A DNA stretch of 64,000 nucleotides from positions 89,710 through 153,709 of the forward strand of contig JAUNDI010000001.1 in the NCBI GenBank assembly GCA_030526155.1, given 5' to 3'. This document shows positions 37,788-47,553 of the stretch, one piece after another. The translations under genes were made by a program, and so were the position numbers. Each line of letters starts with the position of its first letter. Positions within the stretch are counted from its first letter, which is position 1. This DNA is from Bacteroidia bacterium (GTDB lineage Bacteria; Bacteroidota; Bacteroidia; Bacteroidales; Marinilabiliaceae). A model generated the notes under the pieces. The model did no database searches. It was not told the DNA's origin and was given only the letters and a program-made list of their open reading frames with translations.

Positions 37788-37856
37788 CTTTCACAAACAT
37801 AAACATATCAACTTATCTATCAACACATTTATTTACTAACCTTAAAGAAATACGTT

Positions 37857-38372
37857 ATGAAGACCATGTTATCCCTCCGTTTCGCACTTATAGCACTATT
37901 CTTTGTTTCGGTAATGTGTAATGCAAATGCACAGATGTCGAAGTATGAGGCACTTTATATTTATAACTTTGCTAAGAGTGTAAGAAATGTAAACGATGCA
38001 AATAAGACAGACTTGGTAATTACTGTACTTGGAGATTTGCAGTTGCAGAAAGAGCTTCAGTCGATAGTAAACGCTAAGACATCTGGTCGTAAAATGATAG
38101 TTAAAGGATCTGCCTCGGTTGCACAGTTGCCAAAGAGTGATGTTATAGTAGTAGGCAAATCGATGTCGGCACAGATGCCAGAGCTAGTAGTGAATCAAGG
38201 TGAGAAGGCACTTATAGTAAGTACACAGAAGGGACTTTGCGGTAATGGTGCAGCAATCTCGTTGTTTGCAGAGAATGGCAAGTTGACATACGAGATTTGT
38301 AGGAAGAATATCAAGCATGCTGGAATGCATGTACCACAGCACCTTATCTCATTAGGTATTGAGGTTTTTTAA
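37857..38372 (+). CDS. YfiR-like periplasmic protein (DUF4154 type)
   Basis: 171 residues with signal peptide (about 1-25, ending CNANAQ). The mature protein follows the YfiR/HmsC pattern: KYEALYIYNFAKSV at the start, then ITVLGD, GRKMIVKG, SDVIVVGKS, ALIVSTQKGLCGNGAAISLF and a closing ICRKNIKHAGMHVPQHLISLG, which corresponds to the conserved N/R-x-x-A-x-x-x-G end of the family. In Pseudomonas, YfiR restrains a periplasmically sensed diguanylate cyclase. Here no cyclase is adjacent; two TonB-dependent receptors follow. The role is inferred to be an accessory of those receptors. Confidence 0.75.
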   Translation: MKTMLSLRFALIALFFVSVMCNANAQMSKYEALYIYNFAKSVRNVNDANKTDLVITVLGDLQLQKELQSIVNAKTSGRKMIVKGSASVAQLPKSDVIVVGKSMSAQMPELVVNQGEKALIVSTQKGLCGNGAAISLFAENGKLTYEICRKNIKHAGMHVPQHLISLGIEVF

Positions 38373-38413
38373 TAGACTTTTGTCTATCGCAACATAGATT
38401 AATATATTACAAC

Positions 38414-38460
38414 ATAAACTCTGTTTCTGTCGTATGAGATGGAAATGGAGTTTATTTTTA
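38414..38460 (+). terminator. Hairpin between the YfiR-like gene and the first receptor
   Basis: ATAAACTC (38414-38421) pairs with GAGTTTAT (38448-38455) and, inside, TTTC pairs with GAAA. TTTTTATT follows. It is only about 10 bases before the receptor ATG, so it may act as an attenuator. Confidence 0.6.
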
Positions 38461-38470
38461 TTAACTATAG

Positions 38471-41437
38471 ATGAGAAACAGATTTGTAGCCATTTTACTC
38501 CTACTATTATTTGTTGTAGGAATTGGCAATGCGCAGACTAGCCTAACAAGGGAACAGATATTGGCGATGTCTATTGAAGAGCTATCAGACCTTCCCTTGG
38601 AGGATTTAATGATGGCGGTAGAGACGCTAGGAGTAACTAGTGTTGATGAGCTTTTTGCGATGATTATGAACAAGAATGTGTCTTCAGCCTCGAAGGTTGA
38701 GGAAGATGCATTTACTAGTCCGCTTTCATCGTCAGTACTTACCAAAGGCGAGATGAGGACCTACGGTGTGACCACTATTGAAGAGGCCTTTCGTTTGATA
38801 CCTGGAGTAATAGTTCAAGAGAAGACTAATGGTATGTATGATGTTCAATTAAGAGGATTGAATAATATACCAGATAATAACCTCTTGTTGTATGCGGAGA
38901 ATGCCAATACACTTTTGATGATAGATGGACGAGTAGCTCATAACTATGCTATGGGCGCTGTAAATTTTGATATGCTATCTATTTCCATTGAGGATATAGA
39001 GCGTATTGAGGTTGTACGAGGAGCTAGCTCGGCTCTTTATGGTGGTAATGCTGTACAAGGAGTAATTAATATTATTACAGAGAAGACCACACCATCGTCG
39101 AAAGCAGTAAGCGGTAGTATTCAGGTAGGAAATCAGAATTCATATATTGCTGACATAGCATTACGTAAATCAGTGAATGATGTATTGTCATTAGGCTTGA
39201 CCTTCAATACACAAAAGAGGGAGAGAGCTACTGACAAGATGTATGTAATGCCACAGCAAGGAACATTCTTTGCGGATAGAACTGCAAATCTTCCAGCGAT
39301 AAATGAGGCGATGAGTCCAGAGCAGTTAGGAGCCCTAATGCAAACGGGAGCATTAAGAGACGCCTCTAAGGGAGGATTTTATTCCATTAGTGAGATAGAG
39401 AACTTGATGCAGTTGATAGGTACAGCCAATACGCAAGACCCTACGAAGTTGGAGTATTACCTCTTTGAGACTAATATGCCACAGAGAGCCTTGAAGGGTA
39501 AATATCCTGACCCTAAATTGGCACGTCATACTACTGGTTTTAACGGTTATATCACCATTACACCAAATAAAGATGTGCGTATAGACCTTACGGGAGGATA
39601 TCAGAACTCAAAGGCTATGGCTACTCAGGTAGGAGATAGCTATATCTCATTTGAAGGCAGAACATCGAAGACCTGTTATGGTAATTTGAGGGCAAGTATT
39701 TATGGCTTGTCGTTAAATGCCGATATTATGACAGGCTCTAACAACTATGCAGTGGGAGTACCAGGCTTTAAGGTTAAGCCATTGACATATGACCTTTCGG
39801 CAGAGTATGATATAAATATAGGTGATGTACTCTCTGTACGACCAGGAGTTACATATCAATATATAAAGTATGAGGATTATACTCCAACATTTGATTTTGG
39901 CAGTGGAGTTGGTGTAGGTACACAGCATAAAGAGGGCGTTCAAGAGTTGTGCGGCTTTTTCGATAAAGAGGCAGATATAAATACATTTGCGCCATCGATA
40001 CGTTTTGATGCACACTTAGGAGATTTGCGACTTATTGCTGCATTGCGTTCAGATAGAACAAGTATACCTGAGGATTGGAATACATCATATCAGTTTGTGG
40101 CTAACTACAAGTTTAACGAGAATAACTTTATTCGTTTGAATTATGGTAGAGCCAATAGATCGATGACAATGGTTAACACCTCGTCGGCCCTTGAGGTAGA
40201 GCGTACCAATATGGTATGGCCAAATACGACACACTTCGTAGGAAATGATGACTACGATATGATGAATATGGATAACCTTGAGTTTGGTTATCGTTGGAGA
40301 CCATCAAATGCCCTTTTGATAGATGCCGAAGCCTTCTTGTCATGGAGTAGAAACTACGGAGCATTAAAGAGTAAGTCGACCTATTTTACATTGACCAAAG
40401 ATGTAATGTCTCAAATAATAAACGTAGGAGCAGTAACCTTGCAGCAAGTGGTAGCAAGTATAGATAGGTCGGCATTTGGCGAAGGCCCAGAAGGCGAAGC
40501 AGCCTATACACAAGCCCTAATGGGTGCATGTGGAGGCGCGTTTGGTCAGCTTATGGCCTCGTTAAACCCACATAGTCTATTTGAGAAAGAGGTAGATATA
40601 CAATTTGGTAATCTACCATATAAAGTAAAACAGATGGGTGTAAGTTTGGGTATTGACTGGATAGTGTCGCCTAAGTTGATCACCAAGTTTAACTTGAATG
40701 TTCAGAAGACTACGATTGACGACTACTATGCATATGACCAGACAGCAGCCATTTCTGAGCAGTTACAGCAAGCTGGTCAGATGACATCAGCCGGATTGGT
40801 AGATGTGATGACTGGATATATAACCTATATGTTGATGTCGAGCGATATGAATTCGGCTACAGAGAGATATATTAGCGATACCTTTGTTAATCCAAATGCA
40901 GACGACTATATAGCAGCATCATACGGCAAGATGAGTGCTGAGCAGCAACAAGCTACACTGCAAGCTATGTATCAAGCTGCAGTGATGGGAGTAGGTGCAT
41001 ACCAAGATGCGAATGGCTATGTAATAGAGAAGCCAATGGCCATGTATTTTGGATTGAAGCACAATATTAGAATGGATGACAATGGAAATGCCACACTTGG
41101 TAATAACCAGTATACACAGCCACCATTGGAGAATGGACATAAGCATAAGGCTACACCATCATTCTATGGTATGGTCGGTTTGGTATATAAGCCAATTAAC
41201 AAGTTGAATATATCGGCATTTGCGAACTTTATGTCGGAAAGAGAGTATTTGACATCCTTTGGTACAGATAAGTTGTGCCCTAGATTTACAGTAAATGCCA
41301 AGGTAGGATATAACCCTATATCAAATATTGAGGTATTTGTAAATGCGCATAACCTATTTAACAATAAGAAGAGAGAGTTCTTGTATGGCGATGTGATTGA
41401 AGGTTTGTATACCTTTGGAGTTAATTTCGGCTTCTAG
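38471..41437 (+). CDS. TonB-dependent receptor, first of two paralogues
   Basis: Outer-membrane receptor, 988 residues, not of the SusC class: no CarboxypepD_reg domain and no susD partner. Signal peptide to about residue 21 (VVGIGNAQ). An about 50-residue helical leader follows (REQILAMSIEELSDLPLEDL, then TSVDELFAMIMNKNVSSASK), then the plug (SVLTKGEMRTYGVTTIEEAF, LMIDGRVAHN, RIEVVRGASSALYGGNAVQG, VINIIT) and a barrel ending YTFGVNFGF. The leader and plug resemble receptors that accompany YfiR-like proteins in other phyla. The substrate is unknown. The downstream paralogue is about 110 residues shorter. Confidence 0.88.
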   Translation: MRNRFVAILLLLLFVVGIGNAQTSLTREQILAMSIEELSDLPLEDLMMAVETLGVTSVDELFAMIMNKNVSSASKVEEDAFTSPLSSSVLTKGEMRTYGVTTIEEAFRLIPGVIVQEKTNGMYDVQLRGLNNIPDNNLLLYAENANTLLMIDGRVAHNYAMGAVNFDMLSISIEDIERIEVVRGASSALYGGNAVQGVINIITEKTTPSSKAVSGSIQVGNQNSYIADIALRKSVNDVLSLGLTFNTQKRERATDKMYVMPQQGTFFADRTANLPAINEAMSPEQLGALMQTGALRDASKGGFYSISEIENLMQLIGTANTQDPTKLEYYLFETNMPQRALKGKYPDPKLARHTTGFNGYITITPNKDVRIDLTGGYQNSKAMATQVGDSYISFEGRTSKTCYGNLRASIYGLSLNADIMTGSNNYAVGVPGFKVKPLTYDLSAEYDINIGDVLSVRPGVTYQYIKYEDYTPTFDFGSGVGVGTQHKEGVQELCGFFDKEADINTFAPSIRFDAHLGDLRLIAALRSDRTSIPEDWNTSYQFVANYKFNENNFIRLNYGRANRSMTMVNTSSALEVERTNMVWPNTTHFVGNDDYDMMNMDNLEFGYRWRPSNALLIDAEAFLSWSRNYGALKSKSTYFTLTKDVMSQIINVGAVTLQQVVASIDRSAFGEGPEGEAAYTQALMGACGGAFGQLMASLNPHSLFEKEVDIQFGNLPYKVKQMGVSLGIDWIVSPKLITKFNLNVQKTTIDDYYAYDQTAAISEQLQQAGQMTSAGLVDVMTGYITYMLMSSDMNSATERYISDTFVNPNADDYIAASYGKMSAEQQQATLQAMYQAAVMGVGAYQDANGYVIEKPMAMYFGLKHNIRMDDNGNATLGNNQYTQPPLENGHKHKATPSFYGMVGLVYKPINKLNISAFANFMSEREYLTSFGTDKLCPRFTVNAKVGYNPISNIEVFVNAHNLFNNKKREFLYGDVIEGLYTFGVNFGF

Positions 41438-41463
41438 GAATGTAAACTACTGAAATACAAAGT

Positions 41464-41500
41464 AAAAAATGAGGCATATGAGAATATGTCTCATTTTTTT
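41464..41500 (+). terminator. Terminator between the two receptor paralogues
   Basis: ATGAGGCATAT (41469-41479) pairs with ATATGTCTCAT (41484-41494), followed by seven T and preceded by an A run. Confidence 0.85.
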
Positions 41501-41503
41501 ATT

Positions 41504-41511
41504 TATATTTG
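41504..41511 (+). promoter_or_regulatory. -7 box of the second receptor gene
   Basis: TATATTTG, an exact match, 70 bases upstream of the ATG and directly behind the preceding terminator. The two paralogues are therefore separate transcription units. Confidence 0.6.
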
Positions 41512-41581
41512 CAGATATTAACAATTACCATTATTCAAGCACATATATATACTGAATAGAGGGGAAATAAAAACTAGTACT

Positions 41582-44218
41582 ATGAAGTATTTATTAGTTA
41601 TTATCGGATGTCTTGTGATGATGATGCAAGACGCTGAGGCACAGCAAAAGATGACCAAAGAGCAGATTTTGGGCATGACCATAGAGCAGCTATCAGATTT
41701 GCCCCTCGAGGAGTTGATGGAAGCTGTAGAGATATTGGGAGTGACCAGTGTAGATGAGCTTTTTCAGATGATTATGAATAAGAGTGTATCTTCTGCTTCG
41801 AAGAGGGAGGAGGATACCTTTGTATCTCCATTATCGTCATCGGTACTTACCAAAGGAGAGATAAGGATGTATGGAGCTACGACTATAGAAGAGGCCTTGA
41901 AACTTGTGCCTGGAGTAATAGTTCAGCAGAAGACCAATGGTGTTTATGATATTCAGTTGAGGGGACTATCTAATGTTCCTGATAATAATATGCTCTGTTA
42001 TATAGAGAGTAGTAATGTGCTTTTGATGGTAGATGGTAGAGCAGCCTTCAACTATGCCTTAGGTTCGGCCAATTTGGATAGATTACCAATATCTATAGAA
42101 GATATTGAGAGAATAGAGGTAGTGAGAGGCGCTAGTTCTGCTTTGTATGGAGCCAATGCCGTTCAAGGAGTAATAAACATTATTACAGATAAGCCAAATG
42201 TTGAGTCGAAAGCCGTTCAGGGCTCTATACAGATGGGTAGTATGAATACCAGTATCGCAGATATTGCGCTTAGGAAATGTGTAAATGATAAATTGGCATT
42301 AGGAATAACATTTAATATACAATTACGAGATAGACCTACAGATAAGATATATGTTTTTGATGATGGAGATATTCTAGGACTTCCAGATAGTCAGGGTAAC
42401 ATATTCAATTACGACTATGGGTTGGATGCAGAAGGCAATCCTACTGTTACGGGGTGGCATTTAGCTAATCCTATTGACCCAGGCTATTATTCTAAGAGTG
42501 AAGTGTTGAATATGTACTATATAACCAGTACATCGCCATATCCTATACCGATGAGGAAAGACGAGTATGGTGAGTTGTTTGCGAATCGCTTTGACAAGAT
42601 AAATGTAGGTAGGAACAGCTTAGGTTTTAATGGGTATATTACATTAACACCTAAGAGTGATGTAAGAGTAGACATTACAGGAGGCTATGTTTCTAACTAT
42701 GCTATGCATCAGTCGTTGACAGATAAATACTATTCTAATACATATCAAGTAATAAAGGGATCGTATGTAAATATAAATACTAGCATAAAGAATCTCTCGT
42801 TTAGGGCAAGTTATAAGAACGAGTCGGGAGAGTATGAGTTGGCCGAGCCAGAGTTCAAGACAACGGAGAACCAGGTACAGATGATGTTGGGCTATGACCT
42901 AAATATTGGCGATTTGTCTATACGACCAGGTATTGATTGGATGTGGAATAAGTATAAAGACTATGAGTGTGATTATATAGATTTACGAAGAGAAGACTTG
43001 GGAGATGGTGCGGGTTTTTTGAATACATCATCGACATTACGCAGTATAACACCTAGTTTGAAATTAGACTATAAGGTAGGCGGATTTAGGGCAGTTGCAG
43101 CTGTAAGGTCAGACAAGACCAATATGCCAGACAAGTGGAATACCTCGTGGCTTGGGGCATTATCGTACCAAATGAACCAAGAGAACTTTGTGAGAGCCTC
43201 GTATTCTAGAGGTATGCGCTCGGCGATATTACTAAACTCGTCGTGTTCATACTCATGGCTAAGGGCATCCTTTCCAAATCAGATAAGATTCTTAGGTAGT
43301 CCTGAGGCAAGTATTGTGAAGATAGATAATTTTGAGTTAGGATATAGAACAAGACCTAATAATAAGGTGTTGATAGACTTTGAAGCCTTCTATTCGAAAT
43401 CAACCGATTATGGAGAGTTGATGAGTAAGAATTGTGAGGCTACCCTTGACTTGAAGCCATATTTAGAGAATCCAGCTCTATTAGCAGGCATGACAGCCGA
43501 TAATATAGCCTCTATAATGATACCAAATACCAAGACGTTAGCCACTATACAGTACAATGACGATTTAGGATTTGATGTTCGTCAGATAGGCGCCTCGATG
43601 TCTATAGACTGGTCGATAAGTAAGAAATTGATGATGAAAGCCAATTTGAATTGTCAGAAGACCACTATAGATGGATATTTCCCATATGACCAAGGTGGAG
43701 CTATATCTGACCAAGTGACAAAGAGCATACAGAACTTAGGAATGTCATTTGGAGCAGTAGCGCAAGGCTTTGCTGCAGATGGGCTTACAGTGGGTCAGAA
43801 TACAATGGGAGCTATACAGACCTTGATGACCCAAGGAGTATTGACAGAAGCAGATTTAGCGAATATGGCCTTAGTTACTAAGAGTGACTTTTATGAGAGG
43901 CCAGAGGTAGAAGATGGGCATGAGCATAAAGCAGCGCCAAACTTCTATGGTTCGTTAGGAGTTATGTATCATCCTACATCGGCCTTAAATGTAGCTGCGA
44001 TGCTTAACTTTATGGGAGATAGGGAGTATCAGACATTATATGGCCTTGATAAATTGAACAAACGCTTCACTGTGGATATGAAGGTAGGATATAAGCCAAG
44101 AGAGTGTGTGGAGGTATTCTTCAATGGTAGGAACCTATTTAACAACCATAAGAGAGAGCTATGCTTTATGGATATAATGGGAGGCTTGTATTTGGCAGGT
44201 ATTAACTTTTCGTTTTAG
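41582..44218 (+). CDS. TonB-dependent receptor, second of two paralogues
   Basis: 878 residues with the same architecture as the preceding receptor: signal peptide (MMMQDAEAQ), helical leader (KEQILGMTIEQLSDLPLEEL, then NKSVSSASKREEDTF), plug (VLTKGEIRMYGATTIEEALK, LMVDGRAAFN, RIEVVRGASSALYGANAVQG) and barrel with end LYLAGINFSF. The N-terminal 220 residues are near-identical in pattern to the paralogue; the barrels diverge, including loops such as HANPIDP and GHEHK compared with GHKHK. This suggests duplication followed by divergence of ligand specificity. Confidence 0.88.
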   Translation: MKYLLVIIGCLVMMMQDAEAQQKMTKEQILGMTIEQLSDLPLEELMEAVEILGVTSVDELFQMIMNKSVSSASKREEDTFVSPLSSSVLTKGEIRMYGATTIEEALKLVPGVIVQQKTNGVYDIQLRGLSNVPDNNMLCYIESSNVLLMVDGRAAFNYALGSANLDRLPISIEDIERIEVVRGASSALYGANAVQGVINIITDKPNVESKAVQGSIQMGSMNTSIADIALRKCVNDKLALGITFNIQLRDRPTDKIYVFDDGDILGLPDSQGNIFNYDYGLDAEGNPTVTGWHLANPIDPGYYSKSEVLNMYYITSTSPYPIPMRKDEYGELFANRFDKINVGRNSLGFNGYITLTPKSDVRVDITGGYVSNYAMHQSLTDKYYSNTYQVIKGSYVNINTSIKNLSFRASYKNESGEYELAEPEFKTTENQVQMMLGYDLNIGDLSIRPGIDWMWNKYKDYECDYIDLRREDLGDGAGFLNTSSTLRSITPSLKLDYKVGGFRAVAAVRSDKTNMPDKWNTSWLGALSYQMNQENFVRASYSRGMRSAILLNSSCSYSWLRASFPNQIRFLGSPEASIVKIDNFELGYRTRPNNKVLIDFEAFYSKSTDYGELMSKNCEATLDLKPYLENPALLAGMTADNIASIMIPNTKTLATIQYNDDLGFDVRQIGASMSIDWSISKKLMMKANLNCQKTTIDGYFPYDQGGAISDQVTKSIQNLGMSFGAVAQGFAADGLTVGQNTMGAIQTLMTQGVLTEADLANMALVTKSDFYERPEVEDGHEHKAAPNFYGSLGVMYHPTSALNVAAMLNFMGDREYQTLYGLDKLNKRFTVDMKVGYKPRECVEVFFNGRNLFNNHKRELCFMDIMGGLYLAGINFSF

Positions 44219-44241
44219 AGAGATGTAGATATTAGATATTA

Positions 44242-44266
44242 GGCGAGGTTATACCTCGCCTTTTTT
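44242..44266 (+). terminator. Terminator after the second receptor
   Basis: GGCGAGGT (44242-44249) and ACCTCGCC (44253-44260) with a three-base loop, then six T. Confidence 0.9.
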
Positions 44267-44322
44267 GTGTTGTGGGTATAATGATTCGTTGTGAAAATAT
44301 AAAGTTGGAAACCTCCTCTCAG

Positions 44323-44371
44323 CATAGCGGCTGTATAGAGCGAGGTTAGCGCGAGGTATGAGCGTGGTGCC
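44323..44371 (+). repeat. Intergenic AGCGAGG-type repeat element, copy C
   Basis: ATAGCGGCTG, then TATAGAGCGAGGT, TAGCGCGAGGT and ATGAGCGTGGTG: the same three-unit order as copies A and B, with decay in the last unit. It lies in the 380-base gap between the receptor terminator and the next susC, which otherwise shows only the promoter at 44515. Confidence 0.6.
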
Positions 44372-44514
44372 TATTAAGATATTATATTGGAATATTATGA
44401 CAGATAAATAGCGGGCAGAGAGGGAGATGAAATACAGGCAGTTTAATTTTCTTAAAAAATTGTAAATCATGTTTGGGGGAGTATTGCTTAGTTATGATTA
44501 TTGTCTAATGTGAT

Positions 44515-44522
44515 TATCTTTG
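44515..44522 (+). promoter_or_regulatory. -7 box of the third susC operon
   Basis: TATCTTTG, an exact match. The leader is about 70 bases. No -33 box at normal spacing. Confidence 0.5.
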
Positions 44523-44598
44523 CCACGTCATTTAGTCGTGCTATTCCAACCTATAGAGCGATTATATTGTAGTAGTTTAATTCTAAATACTCTTAAGT

Positions 44599-47538
44599 AT
44601 GGTAAAAAGACTGTGTGTGGCAGCCCTTATTGTGTTGTCATTCGGCAGCATTTCGAACCTTTGGGCGCAAGATGTGACGATTACAGGTGTAGTCACCGAT
44701 GCGCAGTTTCATCAACCATTGCCAGGCGTTGCTGTAGTTCAAGAAGAGCAGAATGTAGTAGTGGTAACAGATTTTGATGGTAATTATACCATTAAGTGTA
44801 GTACAGCCAATAATACATTGAGCTTCCGTTATTTGGGTATGCGTACCGAGGTAAGGGAGTATGATGCCAGCACGACCAAGATAGATGTAGAGATGCGAGA
44901 CGACTCGCAAGACATGGAAGAGATTGTGGTAGTGGCATATGGTGTGAGAAAGAAAGGCACCATAACAGGTTCGGTTTCTACGATTTCCAACGATAAGATA
45001 GCAGATACCCCAACAGCTAGTTTTGACCAAGCATTGCAAGGTAAGGCAGCTGGTTTGACGGTAATGAGCAATAGTGGTGAGCCTTCACAGACTGCTACCT
45101 TCCAGATACGTGGTACTAACTCGATAAATAGTGGTACTGCGCCATTGTTTATTTTGGACGGTGTGCCTGTATCGGCATCAGACTTTAATGCATTATCTCC
45201 AGGCGACATAGAGAGTGTGAACGTGCTCAAGGATGCTAGTAGTACCTCTATTTATGGTGCACGCGCGGCCAATGGCGTTGTGGTAATTACGACCAAACGC
45301 GGTCTATCTATGGACGACGTGAAGGTAACGGTGCGAGGACAACGAGGTATCAGTCAGCTAGCCCAAGGTAAGTGGCATCTGATGAATACTGCAGAGCGTA
45401 TAGAGTTTGAGAAAGAGGTAGGCATAGACGCAGGTCAGAATTACGCACAACTATCCAAGACAGATGTAAACTGGAGAGACATAGTATTTAATGATGATGC
45501 TATGCTCCAGAGCTATGAGGTGCAGGTAAATAAAGCCACAGATAAATTGCACTATTATGTATCTGGCGGCTTCTTTGACCAGAATGGTATTGCACATAGC
45601 TCGAAATTCCGCAGATACAATACACGTGTAAATGCAGATGTTAAGACATCAGACAAACTCAAGATAGGCACAAATACAATGTTGGCCTACGAAGAGGTAC
45701 AACAAGCAGAAGATGGACAGTATGCACTATACTCACCAATTTCGGCATGCCGCTTTATGTTGCCTTATTGGAATCCATATACAAAAGATGGTAAGATAGC
45801 CAAGAGTGATTCGAAAGATTGGAAAGGTACATCGGTAAACCCTATTGAGTGGATTATGGCCAACCCAATGGAGCATAAGAAATACAAGGCCCTATCTAGC
45901 ATGTTTGTGGAGATAGTGCCAGTAGAAGGGTTGACATGGAAGAGTACCTTTGGTATAGACTATACCCATGGTACTACAGATATGAAGAGTAGACCATCAT
46001 TCTCAGGTAATAATGGTATTGGACGAGCAGGTAAGAGTTCGTACGACACAGTAAACCTTACGATAACCAATACCCTCAACTACTTGTGGGATATGGATGA
46101 TGACAACCATTTCACATTCTTGTTAGGACAAGAGGGTGTAAATAACTCACAAGAGCAGTTCCAGGTAGTAACACGCGGACAGAATAACGACTTCTTGACA
46201 AACCTATCTGCTGCTACAGATGCAACATCATGGGGAGTATCAAAGAGCGCATATGCTTACCTATCATTCTTTGGTAGGGCAGAATACAACTACCAAGGCA
46301 AGTATTACCTTGATGGTTCGATAAGATCAGACGCATCATCAAGATTTGGTAAAGATGGACGATGGGCAACCTTCTGGTCGGTAGGTGGCATGTGGGACAT
46401 ACTAGGCGAGCAGTGGATGGCAGGCACACGCAGTGTACTAACCCGCATGCAGATAGCCCTAAGTACAGGTACATCAGGTAATTCAAGTATTCCAAATTAC
46501 GACCATCTAGCCCTAGTAGGCGGTGGCGCGATATACGACGGCGAGTCGGGCATCTATCCAATGCAGCAAGGAAACCCTAAGCTACGTTGGGAGAAATTGT
46601 GGAGTAACAACCTTGCTATACACTCCTCATTGTGGAGCAAACTTAACCTTAATGTAGAGTTATACTATAAGCGCACTACAGATATGCTTATGGCAGTACC
46701 ACAAAGCTACTCACAGACAGGTGCAAGTAGCAGATGGGACAATGTAGGCGAGATGGTAAATAAGGGTATAGAGATATCAGCAGATGCTACAGTATTCCAG
46801 AGAGGCGACCTCTTGATATCAGTAAATGCTACAGCATCATACAATAAGAATGAGATTAAAGAGCTCTATAATGGTCTTGACGAGTATGAGATGAGCGGTA
46901 CCAATACCAAACTTGTTGTTGGTCATTCGGTAGGAGAGTTCTACATCAATAGATTTGCGGGCGTTAACCCAGCCAATGGTGATGCATTATGGCTCACTAA
47001 AGAGGGCGCATTGACCACAGAGTATAAAGAGTCGGATAAAGTCATGATAGGCAAGAACTACATTGCACCATGGCAAGGCGGCTTCGGGTTCAGTGCTATG
47101 TGGAAGGGGTTAGTATTAGCCACACAATGGAGCTGGGTATACGACCGTTGGATGATAAACAACGATAGATACTTCGAGGAGAGTAATGGATTGTACTCGG
47201 TATACAACCAAAGTAAGAGAATGCTATATGACAGATGGAAGCAGCCAGGCGATGTGAAAGATATACCTAGATATGGTGTAGCGCCACAGATGGACTCTCA
47301 CCTCTTGGAAGATGCATCGTTCCTACGCCTTAAGAATGTATCATTGTCATACTCATTCCCTTCTGAAATGCTAAAGAAGACTAACTTCTTCTCTTCGGCT
47401 AGGGTATCATTCCAGGCACAGAACCTTTTGACATTTACTAAGTTCTCAGGCCTAGATCCAGAGAGTAGTGCTAACGTCTATAAGGCACAGTATCCTATGA
47501 CAAAGCAGTTCACCATTGGTGCAGAGTTTACATTCTAA
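44599..47538 (+). CDS. SusC-family TonB-dependent receptor of the protease/LRR locus
   Basis: Outer-membrane importer, 979 residues. Signal peptide to about residue 23 (SISNLWAQ), CarboxypepD_reg-like domain (TITGVVTDAQFHQPLPGVAV), plug start EIVVVAYGVRKKG, then FILDGVPVSASDF and STSIYGARAANGVVVI, closing with FTIGAEFTF. No STN domain. susD follows after 15 bases. The shared operon with small lipoproteins, and the downstream LRR and subtilase genes, suggest a proteinaceous cargo, but this is inference. Confidence 0.93.
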   Translation: MVKRLCVAALIVLSFGSISNLWAQDVTITGVVTDAQFHQPLPGVAVVQEEQNVVVVTDFDGNYTIKCSTANNTLSFRYLGMRTEVREYDASTTKIDVEMRDDSQDMEEIVVVAYGVRKKGTITGSVSTISNDKIADTPTASFDQALQGKAAGLTVMSNSGEPSQTATFQIRGTNSINSGTAPLFILDGVPVSASDFNALSPGDIESVNVLKDASSTSIYGARAANGVVVITTKRGLSMDDVKVTVRGQRGISQLAQGKWHLMNTAERIEFEKEVGIDAGQNYAQLSKTDVNWRDIVFNDDAMLQSYEVQVNKATDKLHYYVSGGFFDQNGIAHSSKFRRYNTRVNADVKTSDKLKIGTNTMLAYEEVQQAEDGQYALYSPISACRFMLPYWNPYTKDGKIAKSDSKDWKGTSVNPIEWIMANPMEHKKYKALSSMFVEIVPVEGLTWKSTFGIDYTHGTTDMKSRPSFSGNNGIGRAGKSSYDTVNLTITNTLNYLWDMDDDNHFTFLLGQEGVNNSQEQFQVVTRGQNNDFLTNLSAATDATSWGVSKSAYAYLSFFGRAEYNYQGKYYLDGSIRSDASSRFGKDGRWATFWSVGGMWDILGEQWMAGTRSVLTRMQIALSTGTSGNSSIPNYDHLALVGGGAIYDGESGIYPMQQGNPKLRWEKLWSNNLAIHSSLWSKLNLNVELYYKRTTDMLMAVPQSYSQTGASSRWDNVGEMVNKGIEISADATVFQRGDLLISVNATASYNKNEIKELYNGLDEYEMSGTNTKLVVGHSVGEFYINRFAGVNPANGDALWLTKEGALTTEYKESDKVMIGKNYIAPWQGGFGFSAMWKGLVLATQWSWVYDRWMINNDRYFEESNGLYSVYNQSKRMLYDRWKQPGDVKDIPRYGVAPQMDSHLLEDASFLRLKNVSLSYSFPSEMLKKTNFFSSARVSFQAQNLLTFTKFSGLDPESSANVYKAQYPMTKQFTIGAEFTF

Positions 47539-47553
47539 TACGAAAAGAGAGTT

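Noticed and set aside
37453-37806. 117-residue minus-strand open frame
   Set aside because: It runs through the phased repeats and the promoter of the YfiR-like gene, has Lys/Asn/Ile/Thr-rich low-complexity composition, and shows no domain or start context.
37249-37856. Replication origin
   Set aside because: AT-richness, phased repeats and two near DnaA boxes are suggestive, but no exact TTATCCACA cluster is present and the composition switch is at 30.7 kb, not here. Kept only as one option in the repeat finding.
44520-44777. 85-residue plus-strand open frame
   Set aside because: It overlaps the signal peptide region of the third susC in another frame and begins at the promoter -7 box.
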